A stretch of DNA of 64,000 bases from Apodospora peruviana (Eukaryota > Ascomycota > Sordariomycetes > Sordariales > Lasiosphaeriaceae), in NCBI GenBank assembly GCA_033439685.1, contig JAUEDM010000002.1, positions 2,046,001-2,110,000 of the forward strand, in the 5' to 3' direction. A program made the translations under genes and the position numbers. Positions within the stretch are counted from its first letter, which is position 1, and every line of letters starts with the position of its first letter. This document shows, piece by piece, positions 35,715-47,538 of this stretch. Below the pieces are notes generated by a model that was not told the DNA's origin, searched no databases, and saw nothing but the letters and a program-made list of their open reading frames with translations.

Positions 35715-37644
35715 GACGACAATCGTCGAGCCGTGGATTTAGCCGAGCTCTTTTCGGGTAGCTCGGCGCATTTCTCCCAAAGCGATCAGAAGCCATTCCT
35801 GGGAGCAGACGAGATGTTCAAAGATATTGGGACGGGGGGACCAACAAGTATAATAGAAGGTGAAAACCTCACCTCTCTGCCGAAGCTACGACTTGCTCGC
35901 ACCGGCATCAACTACAAGAACAGTGAACATTTATGAATAACACCACCCGGTTACCCAGGTTACCCTCGTTTGGCAACATGAAAACCCCGGGCGCCATATC
36001 TGACTCTTCAGCCCTCGCTCTCGTTGTCGTGAGGCAACGGTCGATCCTCAGCCCGTTTCATGGCTCCTGGCACATGCATGAGGACAAGAAAGCAGAATTT
36101 GAATCAGGTGTTTTGGGTTTGGAACTGGTGAAGGTGGAGTTTATGGCCGGCTGTACAACAGGTAACAGAGATTACAGTTTTGCTTTGGTCTTGCGTTTCA
36201 TTTCTGTTATCTTCTGACGAGGGCTTTTTATCTGTGCGTGTCTGAGAAAGGAAACTTTTCACGATGCCACACATAGAAGTTTCATCCCGTCAACCCTTGT
36301 ACGAAACGTTTATTATTCACATGGTAACAACTGGGAGGAAAAGGGTTTTGGGGCATACATAACAAAATCCGGCGTTATATAGGAGTATCTTTGTCTGGTG
36401 GGCTTGCTTGCGGAGTGCCGTTTGTGTGGCGGTCTGCGAGGCGCTTGCATGGTGGCGGTTGGTATGAATGGCACTGAACTCGGGGAGGAGTACGGAAAGG
36501 TGAATGGAGTTTAAGGATTAGATGGATAGAAAAGAACGAACCCATCTTATTCTTGTATTCTAATTCTTTCTTTCTTGCTGGTAGGAAGGGAGCACTTGGT
36601 CGGGTTGGTTGGATTGTTACCGAGCTGGTGGCTGGTGGTGATGGAGATGGGGTGCGCTATCACGATCTAACTTTATTTTATCTATGTTCGTTTTTCGAAG
36701 AAATACACAGGTGCCTCTTCGAGTTGTATGGAGCACCTGGCACATGCGTTATGCAAAGCTGTCCTTGGTTTCGCCTCCGTGTTTGGTGGCAGGGAGACCT
36801 CCTCTGACGACTCCTATTTTCTGCACATCCAATCTTTTCCCTTAATAAATAACGTGGTCGTATCGAGTGAGCCGTGACGTTGGGGATCAGTCTTTCTTTA
36901 CTCGTCTAACGTTATATCCAAAAACTTGGCAGGGGGTAGCTAGGTAGGCAGTTGCCCGAAGCAAAAGACATCTCATGATCTCAAATGACCCTGTTGCATT
37001 CGGTGAGTGAAGGGGTTGTTAATGGTGCCGGGGTCTGGGTTCTAAAGAGGTCCCGTCATGACATTGCGTCGTGGCAGCATCAGCCTCTCGGATTGGTGCA
37101 GCAGAGGGAAGCACTGACACTGACCGACCGGGTTCCAACTTGAGTGGTCCGAGCGCGCGAACGTAGCCACGCAGCCACGCAGCCACGCAGCCACATTTGC
37201 GGCGGCTGGCGGGCAGCCCACGGATAAACAAACGGAGTCGCAACTTCCTCGCGACAACCTATCACTTGCAGGGACGGGTTGCGAGCGAACGAATGCAAGG
37301 ATTAATCGACCAAACACCAATATCGATAACTAATTCACGTCGCCCTCGAACATTCAACCTCGTCGTCCGCCGATTTAAGACAGATGCACCCGAATTGGGA
37401 AACCTAACGCGTCCGAACCGGCTGTCGTCGTTCCCTGTGGTCCGCGCGCGCCTCCCGCCGACAATTGGCTTGTGGTTGTCCGGGGGCCCAGCCAGCTTGT
37501 GATCAAACCCGACCGAACGACTGAACCGACCGACCGATCGCCGACTTTGCGATTTGAATAGAAACACCAAGGCAGAATCGCAAAGCACGAAAAATAAAAG
37601 GGACCGATCGCACCCGAGTTGATGTCCCGCCAAATACGCCATCC
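35715..37644. other. Intergenic between atfA and dsn1
   Basis: No gene seen. The first several hundred bases are the probable atfA 3' UTR. A short tandem repeat of GCCACGCA lies at 37166-37194, about 450 bases before dsn1. Confidence 0.5.
37166..37194. repeat. 8-bp tandem repeat upstream of dsn1
   Basis: The unit GCCACGCA is present in 3.6 perfect copies. It lies about 450 bases before the dsn1 start. Confidence 0.9.
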
Positions 37645-39466
37645 ATGACGACTATCGTACGGACCCGCCAGCCTCTACAAGTTCTGAGCATGAGCAACCA
37701 GCCGGAGCGCCGGTACAGTAAACGCCTTGCGGGTAAGGATTATCTTTGGCGCTTTGATTACAGACTTGACCGAACCCACCGCATAGAGAGAGTGACAATT
37801 ACTAACATGGATGGTTTGACAGCTACAGCAGTGTACGATGAGCAGGATGGCGACTTTGTTTTCACACGAGGATTGAAGCGAGTCAAAGTGGAGGAGGAGG
37901 CGGCGCGCGAACCGGAACTCGAGCCCGAACTGACGCCCGTCGTGGCACGCGCGCAACCGCCGAGGAGGAGCGTAGGGCGGCCTCCGAAAAGTAGCAACAA
38001 TAGAAAGGGTGGCAACGCGGGCACGGCTTCACCCCCGCCACCACCGGCGGCGACGGCGAAGGGGAAATCTGCGGCCGTGCCAGCAACTAGAAGGACATCC
38101 AAGCGGAATTCAAGTTTAGCGGCTGCGGCGCCTCCGCCTCCACCGTCACCCCCGTCAACTTCACAAGCGGAGGACGAAGTGGTGTCTAAAACACGAGGAC
38201 GGCGGAAAGTCACAACCGGGAAGGCGACGACGACACATCAACACGAGAATTCACCCCCGGTAGCGGCACCAGGGCGGAGAAACGGCGCACGGGATGACAC
38301 TCGACAGCCGCCGGACCAGTTTCAGGGGGACGCGACGCCAACGGACTCGGACAGGATGGTGGATAGTGAAGAGAGTGGTTTCGACTCCAGGAAAATCGCG
38401 CTACCGTTTAGCGACACCCCGATCATCAACCGCAACAAGGAGATGAGGAAAAAGGGCGGCGCAAACGGAAGTAGGCGGAGCAGTCTGGGTATGAGGGGTC
38501 GAAGGGCGAGCTCGCTGATCGAAAACGGGCACAGCGCGTTACCGCATCGCGAGGTTGACCCGGCCGAATTCTACAAGCACATTGAGGCCGAGGGTCTTAG
38601 TGAGCCGAGGCGGATGAAGCAGCTTCTGACGTGGTGCGGAGAAAGGGCTCTTAGTGAGAAGCCGCCGCACGGGAGTCATGGGTCGAGTGCAGTACTTGGA
38701 GGTGAGTCTTTTTTATAGGGGGATGTGAAGGCTTTTATGAACGTTTGGCCTGGCCTCTTTGCTAATCGTGTGGGTTCTAATGAAAACAGCACGCGCGATA
38801 CAAGACCAGCTGCTCAAAGACTTCGGCGCGAGATCAGAGTTTTCGGATTGGTTTTCCAGAGTAGAGGACCCCAAGCCGCAAGTGATATTAAAACCGAATC
38901 CCAGAAACATTGAGCATGACGCCAAGATCGCGGAACTAGAAGCAAAGATACAGAGGTATGTCCAGGCCACCCTCACATGGAGATGCTCTTCCAGATGTAG
39001 ATGCTAATCTAGGAGAACAATTAGATTAAAAGAAGAAATGAAAGCATGGCAGGCCCTCGCAAACCCGCTGCAGGAGGTGGAACCGCTCTATCCAGATCCA
39101 AATAACGACCCGACCAAGGCGCCATTACCAGACGAGGAGCTGCTCGACTCTGAAGAGGCCAAGATGCTGTCGGCCCTGACGAATCCGGAGACGAGTTTCG
39201 GCCAGCTGCGGAGGCGGACGAAGGCGCGTCTGCACGACATGCAGCAGTCGCTCGAGTTCAAGGTCGATCACCTAGCGGACAATGTTCACAAGCTCGACCA
39301 GAGGGCCAGCACTGCTGCGCTGGAAGCTGATCTGGTGCTTGCTGCCAGCGCGTCGCGGCTCAAGATCCGGGAGGAGAAGGAGAAGGAGAGGGTGGGAACC
39401 AAAGAGATGCCGACTATGGAGGTGTTGAGGAGTCTGGGGAGGATATTACCGGATGGTGGTGGTTAA
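37645..39466 (+). CDS. dsn1: Kinetochore protein Dsn1/Mis13
   Basis: Exons 37645-38701, 38790-38955 and 39025-39466; 554 residues. The first 230 residues are disordered and rich in Pro, Ala and basic residues. The conserved Dsn1/Mis13 core begins at about residue 250: LPFSDTPIINRNKEMRKKG, RRSSLGMRGRRASSLIENGH, REVDPAEFYKHIEAEGL and RRMKQLLTWCGERAL. RRSSL-type sites match the segment of Dsn1 that Aurora B phosphorylates to release CENP-C/Mif2 binding. The third exon is a coiled-coil-like tail. Dsn1 is part of the four-subunit Mis12/MIND complex linking inner kinetochore to Ndc80. The third acceptor (ATTAG) was chosen over CTAG 13 bases upstream because the latter hits a stop. Confidence 0.92.
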
Positions 39467-40256
39467 GAGTACTGGCTTTGGTAATGTTCTTCTGGGCACT
39501 CGACATTCATCCCTTGTCCCCAACACTAGTTTGCTGGGATCAAGACTTCACCTCATATGACGGCGACGGGAAATTGAAACGAAAGAAAAGATGACATGAT
39601 CTTTCCGGTTTTCTTGTATCAGATGGTGGAGTTGGTGTCCTTTTTTTTGGTGGTTACTTTTCATTGGGCGTTGATGACGGAGGGGGACTGGCCGGCCGGA
39701 TCAAGGGCTGTGTCTGCTCGGCTTAGTTTTGTTGTGTGAGGGGGATTTTTTTTTGTTTTATACCAAGTATACCACCACCCAGCTACAGGAGTTGGATTGG
39801 GGGCAATGAATGAGGGAGAGAGAGAGAGAGACAAGGCAAAGAGACAAACAACGAGCAGGCAAGGAAGCAGTGTGTGTGCGTGTGCCTGTCATACCTGTTT
39901 TTGTTGGTTGAGATACCCGAGGTTATTGATCGCCTTGCAACATATCTGACTACCTGAGCTACTCCTTTTCGGTTCGAGTGATGGTACTTTGCGATGATTT
40001 TGCAAGAATACCATACTCATTGCCAGAACTAATATAACTGTTATACGGTAAATTGTATACATGTCCCATTACACGACTGCCTGCCTGCGGTCTCACATGG
40101 TTTATGCTACCGGCCTTCCTTTCATCATCATCCCTTTTCTTTCTTTAGAGTTGAGTTGATGAAAAAGAAAAACTCCGAACCCAATGCATTTCAGTTCTAT
40201 TTTGTTTCTTATACATGTTTTGTACTCTCTCTCCCCCCCCCCCCCCGCGATTTTCC
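39467..40256. other. Convergent 3' regions of dsn1 and sdh5
   Basis: No gene. Contains a GA repeat near 39820 and a C14 run at 40233-40246. Confidence 0.6.
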
Positions 40257-41051
40257 TTACCTCGACTCCTCCAAACTCGGCATAAACGCCATTCCGCCCT
40301 TGCCCACCGCACCGCGCGTCTTGACATGCTCCTTCAGCAGCTTTAGGATCTCGCTATCCGCCCAACGCGCCGGAACCGGCCGGTAGGCAGGCTTGAACGT
40401 GCCGACCGTCTGCGCCCACTCGCCGGCCCGCGGGCTGGGCGGCGGGCTGGACGGCGGCGGCAGAGTATCCTTCTTATCCGTCGTGTCTTGTTGCACCTCG
40501 TGATCCGCATTTTGTCCTGTCGGCGGTTCCTGCGTCGCCCAGTAGTAAATGTCCCAGTCGTTCTCGTCGAGAAACAAATCGTACTGCCTCAGCTGTTCGG
40601 GCGTCATTTGACTCAAATGTTCGGCCGCGAAGGTGCTAAGTAGCAAATCGGATTCGAGAGTGCCACGCTTACGGGATTGGTCTATATATCCAATCCTCTC
40701 TCTGTTAATGTTTTTTTGAAACAAAATGACGGGAGATGGTAAGGTAGCTAGCTAGGTTAGGGACGTAAACGTACAGAGTAACCGCGCTCGCATGGTGGCT
40801 GAGTCCTCGCCTACCCGCCTCAACGGTTCGACCTTGAACTTTGCGCCCTCGAGCTCCCCGACTTCCAGTTCTCCATTGTTGCTATTGCTGTTGCTGTTGC
40901 TGCTCTGAGACCGCGGGACGATATAGCCCGACAGGCTGACATGTCTGCTGGCGGTGGCCATGGGCCGCACGACTTGCCGCAAGAGTTGCGCTGATGACCT
41001 GCGGATGGCGGCCGCGGCGGGCCGCAAGATGGCGTGGAGGGGGGACGCCAT
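40257..41051 (-). CDS. sdh5: Succinate dehydrogenase assembly factor 2 (Sdh5)
   Basis: Exons 41051-40775 and 40681-40257 on the minus strand; 233 residues. The splice joins MRARLL to YQSRKRG, restoring the conserved Sdh5/SDHAF2 motif, followed by TLESDLLLSTFAAEHL and LRQYDLFLDENDWDIYYW. The N-terminus is a basic, amphipathic mitochondrial presequence (MASPLHAILRPAAAAIRRSS). Sdh5 is a matrix protein needed for covalent attachment of FAD to Sdh1 of complex II. The C-terminus (MAFMPSLEESR) is the usual fungal extension. A TACGGAGTA palindromic motif sits 35 bases upstream of the start, at 41085-41093. Confidence 0.94.
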
Positions 41052-41971
41052 TGTGAAATTCAATTTTCAGTCTTCTAGAAGAACTACGGAGTACGGGGCA
41101 ATGAGATTCGGAGAAAATGGAATGGAGTGAGAGAATGGAAAATACCTTGTCTTTTCAACGTGTTGCAATCGATCGTTGCGAGGATAGGTACCTAGATAAT
41201 TGACGGTGCTCCGGAGCAAGCTGAGTGGCATGCCGGACGGGAATGGACGACGCTCTGGACGCCAAGCTTGCCCCGTCAAGAGCTAGAGCCGCGGCCGAAA
41301 ACCACCCTGGTAGAGAAATTGCCGCTCGCGGCTCCGGCAATCCGCAACCCGGTGCTGTGTCTGAACAATGTCCCTCATATCTTAGCAACGGTTACCTTGC
41401 ATCTGAATTACCTAAGCTTTTTTATTTACATTGCTTTCTTTGATCTAAAGCAGACAAGTAACTAGACATTGAAGGCTGTACAAGGTATATTGTGATCTCG
41501 TAAGATTTCAGTCCCAAGTCCTTCATATCGCTTTGGCAGAGCATCACCGCTGACACAGCAGTTTGATCACTATGTGCTACCAACGCACCTAGCTATTGAT
41601 GACAGACATCTCAAACCAGATATCAGCTCCGGAAGTCAGCCACAAAGGACAAAAAGGGAAAGAAACCCGTATAACTACCTAATATGATAATAAATCAAAC
41701 TTGTTGTCAACAACAAACATCCTGGATATGCCCCAAGTACCATTAACACCGATGCGAATCTATGATTCCTCCTCTCTGCCCTATAACGCTGCGTTTGACG
41801 TGCCTTTGAACGTCTCAGTAGCACGGAAACGATGCCACCCCAGTAGTCTGGTCCAGGAGTAGCTTCCCTCAGGCCGAACCAAGCGTTGATATCATACAAT
41901 GAATACTCCCCCCTGGAAGGAAAACCGGATGACATAAGAATAAGGGGGTGCGTAACCAGAACCCCCCAAAA
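41052..41971. other. Intergenic between sdh5 and ypt7
   Basis: No gene seen. It holds the sdh5 promoter (right after 41051) and the ypt7 3' UTR (left of 41971). Confidence 0.5.
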
Positions 41972-42945
41972 TCAGCACGCGCATCCATCCCGCTCATTTT
42001 CAATATGGATGTTGATCGGGTCCTGGAAATCACCGCTAAACTCCTCAGATTCCTCCTGGAGCAAGGCATTCTTCGCGATGACTACGACTCGCCGTCAGCA
42101 CTGCACAAATTCACGAGACTTTCACCAATATCACCAGCTTACCTTCGAAAGCCTGCTCGACGTTGATAGCTTCCTTTGCGCTCGTCTCGAAATAAGGGAT
42201 GCCTCCCTTGGACTGGCAGAAGGTCATGGCTCGCTTGGTTGAGATCTGTACCAGAGATGTTAGGTGGAGAGTGCCACACGACCAGGATTGAATAGACGTA
42301 CAACTCTCTTGCTCTCCTCCACATCGATCTTGTTTCCCAGCACCACAAAGGGAAAGTTATCCGGATCTCTGGGCGATGCCTGAATCAAGAACTCGTCTCT
42401 CCAGCTATCTAGCGCATCGAACGATTTGGAGTTGTTGACGTCGAATACTAGAACGCAGCAGTCGGCCCCCCGGTAGAAAGCAACGCCCAGTGATTGAAAT
42501 CGTTCCTGTCCTGCCGTGTCCCAGAGCTGTGACCCCCAACCAAAGCCAGTTTGTCAGCGCACCGTTTCTCCAATCGGACATCCAATTCGGATACTTTGAG
42601 TGTATTGGATATCGCGCACCTGCATAGTCACCTGGCGGTCGTCCACCAGTACTTCTCGCGTCAGGAAATCGGCTCCGATGGTCGCTTTGTAGCTGGCGCT
42701 GAACTTCTTGTTGACCTAGATATCCCAGCAACAGACGCCCGTCAGCATTGTCACTCAACTGTCTGATTCACGGGCGAGTATCTTGAAAATCCTACATATT
42801 GATTCATCAGACTCGTCTTTCCGACGCCGCTGTCGCCCAGGATGATAACCTTGATGGTCAGCTTGGTTAGTGGATCGCACGCCCCTCGGGAGGAGATGGG
42901 CGCTGCCTAGCGAACCTTCAATAGGACCTTCTTCCTTGATGCCAT
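41972..42945 (-). CDS. ypt7: Rab7-type small GTPase Ypt7
   Basis: Six exons on the minus strand: 42945-42916, 42849-42796, 42715-42620, 42526-42302, 42245-42143, 42081-41972; 205 residues, the normal Rab7 length. The GTPase motifs are all present: GDSGVGKT (P-loop), a switch I effector region ATIGADFLTREV, DTAGQE, NKID and ETSAK, with a C-terminal CAC for double geranylgeranylation. Ypt7 on late endosomes and vacuoles recruits HOPS and drives vacuole fusion and autophagosome delivery. The gene has five short introns, the first only ten codons in, after MASRKKVLLK. The second exon acceptor (ATCAAG) was chosen to give the conserved KVIILG; an acceptor 12 bases upstream would insert four residues. 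Confidence 0.96.
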
Positions 42946-43601
42946 CGTGGATGTTGATTACCGGGCTGGTTCCGGTGACGCGGGGAAGGGATGTGAGTGG
43001 ATGCGTGAACAGAGAGCAGTTGCCTATCTGACAATCGGAAAGGCTGAAGGTGGTCAAGAGCACTCAATATGCGTCGTCGTAAGACTCCAGTGCGGAGTCC
43101 GAAGTGAGAATCGTAGAGGGATAGGGTCGCAAGTCAAACTAATCGAGCTGTAAACAAGTCGAGAGGCTGGCTTCCGATAAGTTAGGTGCTGATGGTGGTG
43201 ACCGTTGTTGGGGAACTGGGGCGGGCCGGGTTGTTGGGAGTAACGGAGGTGGTACTGATAATTAGCTGGCGGCTTAGGACGCAGGCAGGTACAGATAGCG
43301 AACCGGCTAATCAAAGGCGGGGCTGCCCAGTTGATCAAGGTTGGCCAGCGCTGAAACTTTAGGGGGTTTTAGACTCAGGCCGGCCTGGCACACCGCGCAC
43401 CACTCTGACCTCAGACCATGTGACGAAACCGCCAGGCCATTGAAACAAACGACAAATGGCTACAGAGCTTCAAAGACGACACGCGCCCGTATAGAAAAAG
43501 GAAGTGTCCCACGATCCAGGTGGCGGATGGGCGCTTCTTCGGCGCGCAACGAGTCTGGCGGCACAGGGGACGGGAGTACCTAGATATTGTCGACGGCGGT
43601 C
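42946..43601. other. Divergent promoter between ypt7 and the chelatase-like gene
   Basis: About 650 bases hold the promoters of two genes in opposite directions. No open frame is supported. Confidence 0.55.
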
Positions 43602-45128
43602 ATGGCGGATGCGAATGCGGATCGTGAACAACAGCTCCTCCAGAAGATCCACAACCTAAGCGACCTTGAGCTCGCCGCGCTCCTCTGTCTCATTGCCCGC
43701 GAACACTGCCTGATCAGCACCCTGCCCGACTCTGTCGATGAGCTGGCCGATGAGCTACGACTGATCGCCCGCAAGACCTTCAACCTATCCGCAGCCATCG
43801 TCAGCTGCCACGCCCACACGACCCTCGACGACTTTGCGACAGCCCTCTTGATCTCACCTCCTTCTGCACCACCCTTGCTAGGCAGCAACAACAACAACAA
43901 CCGCAACAGCAACAGCAGCAGCTATAACACCAATAATAACAACGATAAGGACACGCGGTCCGCATCTCCTTACCGGCCGCCCGGCCTCCATGATCCGTCC
44001 GCATCGCATTTCCTCCAGCTGCCCGGGCAAACGCCGGCGCCGGCGGCGTCGGGGACGGTGCGCAGTAATGGCGGCGGCGGCGGCGGCGGGTCCATACCGC
44101 CAATGAGCCTCTACTCTTCACGTCCATCGTACTCATCAACGCAGCCGCAAATAGCCAACATCATCTTCGCCAAGAACCTCGACCGCGCACCCAAGGCCGT
44201 CCAGATTCAGGCCCTCGAGCTCCTACGCACCCGGCGCATATTCACACGGACCAGTGTCCAGCCGGCGCCGAAACAGTTTGCATTTATCGCCCTCGTGGGC
44301 GCTGCCAGTGGCGGTCAAGGGCGCGTCACTAGGCACCTGAACGACTTCTTCTACATTGCGCACTGGCACGACCCCGACGAGGACGGCTTTCCCAATCTCG
44401 AAGAGGAGGAAACAGAGTGGGCAGCAACAACTTCTGACGGAGATCATGTGTATGACGATGACGACAACGACAAAGCATCGATAGACTCGGGCAGCAGTGT
44501 GGTGAAAAAGACCCCTGCGGTTGGATCTGGGTCCTTCTCCGGCTTCTCGCCCAGCAGCTTGTCATCATCTTCTTTGCAACAACAACAGAAGCAGAAGCAG
44601 AAGCAGAAACAGGGACAACAATCTCAGCCTTCTCATCTTTCACCGTTACTGCAGCCATCTTCTACCACCCGAAGTGGTCAAGATGATACATATTACTATG
44701 AGGAGGCCATTACAGCGCCGCCTCCGCCGCCTCTGCTCACAGAGATCGACATCGCCCACCTCGCGCAGCTCGCCCAGCACGTGCGCGTGGACGTCGACGT
44801 CTCGCGATACCGGATGAACATCATCGCGTTCCTGCGCATGCACCGCGCCGTGGACGTCGGCGGCGTGTCGCCCGCCGCAACCAAGCACTTTGACCAGCTG
44901 ATGAGGAGCCTGGCGCCGCTCCACGGGCTCGACTACGTCACTCCGTCTTTGGTGGCGCTCGCGGCCAAGAAGATTTACCTGCACAGGATCATCATGGTGG
45001 CCGCGCCCGAACGGGAGCGCAGCATGCAATGGGGCAGCGAGCTGGCGGCTGTCGAGGCGCTCCTGGACGGCTTGGGGCCCGAGGACGTGATCGACGAGGT
45101 TCTTGGGATGGTGGCTGTACCGTACTAA
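43602..45128 (+). CDS. Protein resembling the magnesium-chelatase C-terminal (lid) region
   Basis: A single exon of 508 residues from the ATG at 43602. The N-terminal part (QKIHNLSDLELAALLCLIAR, ELADELRLIARKTFNL) is helical. A block about residues 190-250 (IIFAKNLDRAPKAVQIQALE, LLRTRRIFTRTSVQPAPKQF) resembles the arm of an AAA+ ATPase that contacts the next subunit, and the C-terminal 130 residues (IDIAHLAQLAQHVRVDVDVS, RYRMNIIAFLRMHRAV) resemble the lid of the ChlI/BchI family. Between lie Asn/Ser, Gly and Gln/Lys low-complexity runs. I see no Walker A or B, so ATPase activity is doubtful. Related proteins in fungi are named magnesium chelatase only by similarity; fungi make no chlorophyll and the function is unknown. 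Confidence 0.72.
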   Translation: MADANADREQQLLQKIHNLSDLELAALLCLIAREHCLISTLPDSVDELADELRLIARKTFNLSAAIVSCHAHTTLDDFATALLISPPSAPPLLGSNNNNNRNSNSSSYNTNNNNDKDTRSASPYRPPGLHDPSASHFLQLPGQTPAPAASGTVRSNGGGGGGGSIPPMSLYSSRPSYSSTQPQIANIIFAKNLDRAPKAVQIQALELLRTRRIFTRTSVQPAPKQFAFIALVGAASGGQGRVTRHLNDFFYIAHWHDPDEDGFPNLEEEETEWAATTSDGDHVYDDDDNDKASIDSGSSVVKKTPAVGSGSFSGFSPSSLSSSSLQQQQKQKQKQKQGQQSQPSHLSPLLQPSSTTRSGQDDTYYYEEAITAPPPPPLLTEIDIAHLAQLAQHVRVDVDVSRYRMNIIAFLRMHRAVDVGGVSPAATKHFDQLMRSLAPLHGLDYVTPSLVALAAKKIYLHRIIMVAAPERERSMQWGSELAAVEALLDGLGPEDVIDEVLGMVAVPY

Positions 45129-45729
45129 ACAAATCAATGAATTAAAAGAAAAGGAATAAAATTACCCTCATGTGAGGTCAGAAGCCATCATCCTGATTCA
45201 CTGTTTTTGAGAAAAGGGATAGTCTTGCATGACTACCTAGGTATTTCCTGGAGGTGGTATATATCATAGACGAAAAGAGTCCTTTGCGGAACACAAGATA
45301 TATTAAAACAAGTCAAAATATTCCTGACTTGTCCAATTCACTCATACGACAAGCCTCAGGATTCCTGGTTTGAAAATCATTAAATAATAATAGAATTCGC
45401 AATAAATAATCATTCGTACATTCTTTTCTATTTCCTCACTGGGAGAAAAGAAAAACCCCAGGTAACCCATAAACCAAGGTCATTTTCCCGTTTATTAGCC
45501 GTACAAAGTCACAACAAAACACCTGTATAAACGCCGGTTCTTCGAGGCCCTTACATGTGAGCCAACATTTCGGTAGCCGGCCGTCGGGGTGGGGTGAGTG
45601 TATTTCTTGTTGTGTAGTATCCGAATTAGGCAGCTCCTTCTCACAGATGTTGTATATCATCATAGGTATCATTCCCCTTCCTTTCCCGGTGGATTTAAGG
45701 TGATAGGAACCCGGTCCGAGAGACCATCA
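45129..45729. other. Convergent 3' region
   Basis: Between the chelatase-like gene and the 3' end of gda1. AT-rich in the first half, with one TACCTAGGTA palindrome at 45234-45243. No gene seen. Confidence 0.6.
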
Positions 45730-47538
45730 CTAATGGAGTTCCGTAACCTTGCATTGCCAACCCGAGTTTGCCTCGAGCAGCGGTAAACTGTTGAGGTAAA
45801 AATGGTTAGCAGATATTCCACAGCCGAGAGCAGCAGTGCAAAAAAAAATGAGCTTTACCTGGCGCCCAAACACCATCCGAGCTCATATCCCTTAATCTGC
45901 TTGCCAATTCTGACCTCCCGATCAATCGGCATCTCGTACCCCGTATGCGTCAGTGCCAGCATAAAGTTCAAGTCCAGGCACTCCTCGGGGCGGTCGCGGA
46001 GCGCTTCGAGCGCCTTTGGTACGCTCGAGAAGACGTCCCAGGAGTTCTCGCCACCGCACACAGTGGCCGCAAGGTCGTGCATCTCTCTAAGCGTAAACGA
46101 ATCGGGCATGCCCAGCTCCTTGGTGCGGTCGTAAAAGTACGACAAAAAGTAAATGTCCTCCTTGTCAAAGGTCTTTGCGATGGACGGCTGATGAATGCCG
46201 TTGAACGAGCAGGGCGCAAGCTCGCAGTGGGCTTCCTTCTTGAGGATGCGCTCTGCCAGGTGCCGGCATTGCGCCGGCGCCGGAACCGAAGGGCCTGTCA
46301 TGTTAAGCTGGAGCTCGGCGCCAAGCGCATGGCCATCGCCCATGAGAACCTTGACGGACTTGGACATTCCGGGCGCGAAGCATGGGTTGACAACGGGCTT
46401 CTCCATCCAAGAGCGATCCTTTTCGTGAATCTCGTGGATGTCGTTGACGAGCGTGGCGAAGACAGCTTCACGCGCCGACATGAGGCCGTAGCCGAGATGG
46501 GAGTGCTGGTAAAGGGTGAAATGGCGGCCACCGAAATTGAGGTCGTACTTGTGGTCGCCCTCGGCAAGCTTGTCGGGCATTCCGCCGGTGGTGAGACCCT
46601 CGAATCTGGGCTCGAAGACGATCTGCGTGGAGCCGCCGCCGAGGTCAAAGACGGCCGCCGTCTCGCTGTGGTCGGGACCGCCAATTTTGCCGAGCAGGTA
46701 ATTCGTCGTGATCCAGGCATAGACGCCCTCGTTAGAGCCGTCCATGATAGAAACGCCCTGCTGCTCGTCCGAGACGACGGGGAACGGGTATGCCGTCTCC
46801 AAGCGATGACGAACCGCTTGGAGAATCTTGTCGCTCTTCTCCTTTCCGACTAACCGCAGCCCGGCGGTGGCCTTGACGGCAATAGGACTGCAGCCCTTCA
46901 GTTTATCCGGGACCTTCTCAAGGGCAGCCTCGAGAAGAGGATCCAGGCTCTTGGCCGCCGCCTCGGGGTCGTCCTTGTATGCGCTCAGTCCGCTGCTCTT
47001 GCCCTCGATCTTCTCAGTCATCTTGAACAGGACCTCGTCTTCCAGCTCAGGGGTTACTCCGCAGTTGTTGAACTTGTACACGTGGATGCGCGAACCGGTG
47101 CTGCCGGCGTCGATCATGAGGACATATTGCACGATAGGCTTATCTTTCGAGGCTGATCTCGTGCATTTTGTGGTGCCGTACGACGAATCTGACGGGGTTT
47201 GGCCACCTAGAAGAGAGATTGTAAGCATTGCGCCCCGTGTTCCCCGCCAGAAAGTACAGAGATGCTGTGGCCAATTGACAAGGATGACGGGATGGTAATT
47301 CCATACCTCCACTGTAAATATCAACGCCAGAAGGCGAGAAGTAGTAGAAGACTAGGAAGATGAAGAAGATGATGGCGCCGGACTTGATGTAGCGCGCCCG
47401 CTGCGACTGCGACGCCCAGGAGGACTGCATTCTGGTGATGAAGCTGGGCTCCCTGTGGTCGCCGTCGTAGCGATCGGGCTTCTCGTAGGGGTCGCGGGCG
47501 ATATGCTTTGTCGGCAGTGAGACCGACGTACGCCGCAT
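45730..47538 (-). CDS. gda1: Guanosine diphosphatase of the Golgi (GDA1/CD39 family)
   Basis: Three exons on the minus strand: 47538-47307, 47206-45859 and 45787-45730; 545 residues. A type II membrane anchor (SGAIIFFIFLVFYYF) is near residue 55. The apyrase conserved regions are in order: DAGSTGSRIHVYKF, ATAGLR, NEGVYAWITTNYLLG and DLGGGSTQIVFEPRF. The last exon adds only 19 residues and restores the family C-terminus (GWCLGASLPLLEANSGW); reading through would stop two residues after GA. In yeast the enzyme removes GDP in the Golgi lumen so that GMP can exchange for GDP-mannose, supporting glycosylation. The start gives a short cytosolic tail before the anchor, as expected. Confidence 0.93.

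Noticed and set aside
45945..46853. 302-codon plus-strand frame
   Set aside because: Lies wholly antisense to gda1, whose apyrase motifs are intact.
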